The notes beneath the pieces are model-generated. The model made no database searches. It saw only the letters and a list, made by a program, of their open reading frames with translations, and was not told the DNA's origin. The translations under genes were made by a program, and so were the position numbers. 64,000 nt of DNA from positions 61,743,816 to 61,807,815 of the forward strand of contig OZ024938.1 of NCBI GenBank assembly GCA_964017235.1, written 5' to 3'. Of the stretch, positions 45,201 through 51,200 are shown one piece after another. Origin of the DNA: Sabellastarte sp. h YS-2021 (Eukaryota; Annelida; Polychaeta; Sabellida; Sabellidae). Every line of letters starts with the position of its first letter. Positions within the stretch are counted from its first letter, which is position 1.

Positions 45201-48200
45201 CATGGAGTGCCGAAAAAACCCACATAGCAGACTTTAAAAGTGCCTACATCTCCCCTATTGGTCCTAGAGGTTTGCAATGTGAAACCAGCCTATAGGAAAT
45301 CATGTGCTGTGAATCTTCTGATGTGGTCAGATTTGACCTTGGACCCCTCCTTCAAGGTCAAACGAGGATAGCCAAACTTAAAAGTGCTTATAACTCGCTT
45401 ATTATTGGTCCTAGAGTTTTGGGATGGTAAACCAATCTGGGAAATCATGGACTGGGAATCTTCTGGTGTGGTCAGATTTGACCTTGGGCCCTTCCTTCAA
45501 GGTCAAACGAGGATAAGCAAACTTAAAAGTACTTATAACTTGCTTATTATTGGTCCTAGAGGTTTTGGGATGATAAACCAATCTATGGGAAATCATGGAC
45601 TGGGAATCTTCTGGTGTGGTCGGATTTGACCTTGGGCCCTTCCTTCAAGGTCAAACGAGGATAGCCAAACTTAAAAGTGCTTATAACTCGCTTATTATTG
45701 GTCCTAGAGGTTTGGGATGGCAAACGAACCTACAGAAAATCATGGGCTGGGAATATGTTGGTGTGGTCAAATTTGATCTTCTGCCCCTCCTTAATGGTCA
45801 AACGAGGATAGCCAAACTTAAAAGTGCTTATAACTTGCTTATTATTGATCCTAGAGGTTTGGGATGGTAAACCAACTTATAGGAAATCATGGGCTGGGAA
45901 TCTCGTGATGTAGTTGGATTTGACCTTGGGCCCTTCCTTCAAGGTCAAACGAGGATAGCCAAACTTAAAAGTGCTTATAACTCGCTTATTATTGGTCCTA
46001 GAGGTTTGGGATGGTAAATGAACCTACAGAAAATCATGGGCTGGGAATATGTTGGTTTGATCAGATTTGATCTTCTGCCCCTCCTTAATGGTCAAACGAG
46101 GATAGCCAAACTTAAAAGTACTTATAACTTGCTTGTTATTGGTCCTAGAGGTTTGGGATGGTAAACCAATCTGTGGGAAATCATGGGCTGGGAATCTTCT
46201 GGTGTGATCGGATTTGACCATGGGCCCCTCCATCAAGGTCAAACAAGGATAGCCAAACGTAAAAGTACTTATAACTTGCTTATTGTTGGTCCTGGAGGTT
46301 TGGGATGGTAAACCAATCTATGGGAAATCATGGACTGGGAATCTTCTGGTGTGGTCGGATTTGACCTTGGGCCTCTCGTTCAAGGTCGAACGAGGATAGC
46401 CAAACTTAAAAGTGCTTATAACTCGCTTATTATTGGTCCTAGAGGTTTGGGATGGTAAATGAACCTATGGGAAATCATGGACTGGGAATCTGCTGGTGTG
46501 GTCGGATTTAACCTTTTTCTGTCCATCCGTCTGTCCGTCCACATTTTCGTTTCCGGACTCTAACTCGAAAACGGTTTGTCCAATCGAATTCGTACTTGAC
46601 AGGGAGATAGATCACCAACATAGCTAGGTTCCTTTCGAAATTGGTGTAATTCCGTCCGTTCGTTTGTCTGTACATCTGTCTGTCCGTCCACATTTTTGTT
46701 TCTGGACTCTAGCTCGAAAACGGTTGGTCCAATCGAATTCAAACTTGACAGGGAGATAGATCACCATCATAGCTAGGTTCCTTTTGAAATTGGTGTAATT
46801 CTGTTAGTTTGTTTGTCCGTTTGTTCGTCAACATTTCTGTTCCCGGACTCTAGCTCGAAAACGCTTTGTCCAATCGAATTCAAACTTGACAGGGAGATAC
46901 ATCACCATCATAGCTAAGTTGCTTTCGAAATTGGTGTAATTCCGTCCTTTTGTTTGTCTGTTTATATCATAGATACAATTATGTAACCTAGATTACAAGT
47001 TTTACGTTTCTTAGCACATCTAACACATTAACCTTAACTGGGTAACCTAACATTTCTTTCCTTGTTTCTAAATGCAATTACAGCAGTTGCTAACCTTATT
47101 GCTGCCTGCGCAACCCGCCTTTTGGGGCATCTTTGACCCTCTTGTTTTTGACAGTACCTGTGTGTTAAAATAGGGTGAGTGTCTGCAATCTAGGAATTCT
47201 GTAGGTTTGCCAGTATGTAATAGGTACTTTGTTTAGGTGGGATTTTATTATTCATTTCTATTGATGTTAGCTTTAAATGATTTGTCATCTAAATTTATTC
47301 ATAATGTCTATATTATAAAAGTAGGTAGGGTATACTTAGGTATAGAATTAGGTGAAATGTGTTAATTGTCTCCAGTAATGCAGGTTGCTTGATTTCCAGG
47401 GTTGTCCAGCAGTGGTAGGTTTCATATACTGTGACAAATTTCGCGCGTCTCACTGTGTATATATGTTTGTGTATCTCCCTTACAGCTGGTTATTTTACAT
47501 TCCAAGCTCGCCTTTCCTCCACTGGAGTCATCACATTTGCATATAAAAAGGTGAGTTGGGACTTTATGATTTTTCACAAACGATTAATTATTGAAGCATT
47601 TGTAGAACAACAAGATTACTAGAAATTGATGACCAAATGTGCATACAAAGTTCAGCTTATTTAGATAGAAAGTCTCCGAGGTGGAAACTCCCTATTTAGG
47701 TGTTTGGGACCTCGGTGGCACTGTGGTTATTGAATGTGTCAGGTGATCACCTGACCTCCTCCTTGTACACAAGGTGGTCATGGGTTTGACTCCATCTCAT
47801 GACAACATGTTGGAAATCGTACTGCCTTGTCCCGATATCACCTTAGCTGCAACAAAGAATTTTAAAACAAAAGGTTGACCCTCCCTGTACAGATGAAGTA
47901 ATTTTTTTCAGGCTGTTTCTATCAAATGTAACTTTGATATCCAGTCATTAGAAACATTTGTCAGGTCCTTCTGTCATATTTTAACAACACTATTTTCTGT
48001 GTATACAACATTATTTGGTCATATGTTAAATACTGCTATATGTTTAGTCATTTAAGCAGATAAAGATGTAATATAAGCTATAATGTTGGTATAACATTTT
48101 CATGTTTTAACAAATTTATGAGACATAAGGTAGTGGTTTAAGTTTCCTCAATGATACTGATAATAGAGTGTTTTGTGAAAGACAGTGCAGTTAAATTTTT

Positions 48201-51200
48201 TTTTTTTTCTAACTGATACTGATATTTATATTGAGAAATGTGAATGTCTGTCCAGCTATCCATTCATCCATCTGAAACCTCTACCCCATCAAATCCTTGC
48301 TTTTACAACTTTATGGGAGCCCTCTGCTTGAAGTAGCTTAAAATTCGCACGGATTGCAACGTCTTGTATTGAAAACAGGAATGGTTTGATTTTATGAATG
48401 TATTGAGATATGAGTTCACCTTACTCTCTGGTATGCATCTATGATTGTACATGGTTGAGAGGTCTACAGTGGCACAGTTGTAAGACTCGCCTCCACCTCT
48501 GAGGTCAGACTTTGAATCATGGCCTAATCACATGTGGGAAAGCTGGTACGTGCTTGCCACTGGTCGGCAGTTTACACTACAGTTTCCTCTGCCCTTTGAG
48601 CTATCCCTCACAGTGTAACTGTTAAGATCCAAGGAGTAAAACACCAAATAAATAAAATAAAGAAAAATTTTACATGATTCAGTTGAATTTCGAGGGACTG
48701 TAAAAATACTTCTACTTGACTACGATTTACACATAATGGTGGGGTGATATAAGTGGAGAAATCCTCTCATGAACTAGGCATAGACATGTACTGGATAGGA
48801 AATTAAACTAATAAGAGTTCTACTTCTGCTGTAAAAATATAGTAAGGCATGAAACAGAAAAAAACTTCTGCAGTTTGTGGAGAAATAATATAATTGGGTG
48901 AAGGTGACAAGATATTTGATATTTGATCCTTTACATAACAAGCTACAATGAGTCGATATACTTTGAGGAAGTATATAAGTTTGCACTTGGGTTCAGCCTG
49001 GCAGAATTAAATATAGTGGCTGACTCTTATTTTATATTGGTCATGACAACATTATATAACATGAAAGCTTTTGTCATTCTGTGTGCACATTGACGTCTTG
49101 AATTCATGCCAAATATTTCAGTGAAATGTGCTATAACACTCTGGTTTGTTTCTGTAGTCCCAGTGTTATTGACAAACATGTTACTATTAAAGTATTAGGC
49201 AAGAAATAAATCTTGAGAATGACGAAAATTTAATGTCCTTATAGCAGTCATTGATTTTGAGCCCTTGTGCTTTTCGTGAGAGCTCCAGTTTGTTTATTTG
49301 GTGGCGTTTCATAATCTATACATTTTACATAATACACAAGTTATGACTAGGATAGCAATAGGAAAACTTCCCAAATGACATAGGATGCAATTGAATATAT
49401 TATATTGTCATCTAAATCATCTTCATTAATTTTGTGATGTATCTTTTTTTGTATGTATCTATTAGACATTGTCTAATAAGGATTTTTTTTACTTTTATTA
49501 TGTACTTTTATTCAGTGTTTTACATATCAAAGAAAAAAAAAATTCATGTTTGTGTACAATTTGTAAAATAGGAAACTTCCTGATTGACATGTACAGAAAA
49601 AGTATATCATGAATGAAGATAAGAATATTGTTCAAGTGCGTAGCACAAGTATTGTTAATCTTCATGGGTGATATATTTTTCTTGTATATGTTGAATGAGG
49701 GAATCAATGTTTTACTTTTATTAGCCACCATTTGTATGATTTAAGAGTTACAAATCTCCATATTTAGACAGAGAATGTGAAAAAGGCTGTCATATATACA
49801 GGGGCACTAGTGGCTATGAAAAACTCGATGTTTAACTTGCAGTTTCTCAGCCATTATTGAACAGATTTTTATGCAACAAAACAAGCAGAAGTGCAGTAAG
49901 AAGACCTTTCTAATGATATATAATACATATTTGTAGGTTACATACTTTCCAAGATATTAGTGAAAAACTGGAAGTTATTGACACTAATTATCCATGGTCA
50001 GGTGACAGTGACCACTGTATTAAAAAAAATACATCCCACTCTCTATATCCCACTATATAGTTCATACATGACACGTAGTGTATAATTAATCTCCCTATTT
50101 AAAAAAATATATATAGCCCCGAATAGATAGTAGAAAAGTAGAGTACAAATGTGTCCATAAAATTGAATTGTCATAGTATAATAAGTCAAAGATAAAAAAT
50201 TGAGATTTTAAGTTCCCAATTCAAGTCCAACAGCCAGGGTCATTTCAGGACAGTTCCTTGGTATATCTCACATGGTGTCATCAGTGGGATTCAAACCCAC
50301 AACCACTGAGGTGAGAATGTACGTATTAAGTGCCAAACTTGTGAACCACATGGACAGTGAGGTCTCCCCATATTAGGGATGGGTCGGTATGAAAAATATG
50401 TACATTGGGAGGTCACCAATGAAAAACTGTACCGATTCCGGGACTCCACATTTTAGTACATCACAAACAAACATGGAGGTTTCTTCTTCACGACATCGCA
50501 ATAAAAGTGGCCAGATGCACAAAATATGAAATGAAAACTTGTCATTTCTTCATATTTGTTCCCAATATTTTAAGTTTTTCTTCAATTATATGAGCTGACA
50601 AGCGAGATTGAGGTTATAAATTGTCGTAACCAAAACATGGCAGTTCTGTTCAACGTTTCACTATGAAAGTCTGCAAATGGACGAAAATATGGGAATAAAA
50701 GCTTATAATTTCTTCAGATTTTGGGTATGTTTCTCATATTTTAACTCTTCCTTCCATTATATGTGCTGACAAGCAAAGTGGCGGTTGTGACATCTCATCA
50801 CAGTATTTCACTAAAATGCTCTTGATACCGAGATACCGGGCCTCCCGACCCATCCCTACCTCATATACATTGGAAGGTTGGATAGTAGAAGTTCCACTCT
50901 GCCATGTCTATGGAACTGTCAACTATTGAAAGTATTGAAGGTAGTTGATAAAGTCATGTTTAGTATTAACTGCATTATGTGCACACCAGACTTAGTCTTA
51001 ACCCTGGGTGAGTTAAGAGAAAATGCATGTAGATCTGTAAGATTTTTTTTTTTCTGTACAAAATGGTGAGAATCAGTAGGGCTGCAAATGGTATCAAAAG
51101 TATTTATTAAGGAATTGTGCAATGATTTATAAAAAAAGCTTTGTTTTTATTTAATGTTGAGAATTTTTTGGAAATAAAGTATTTATTGAAAATTAACATA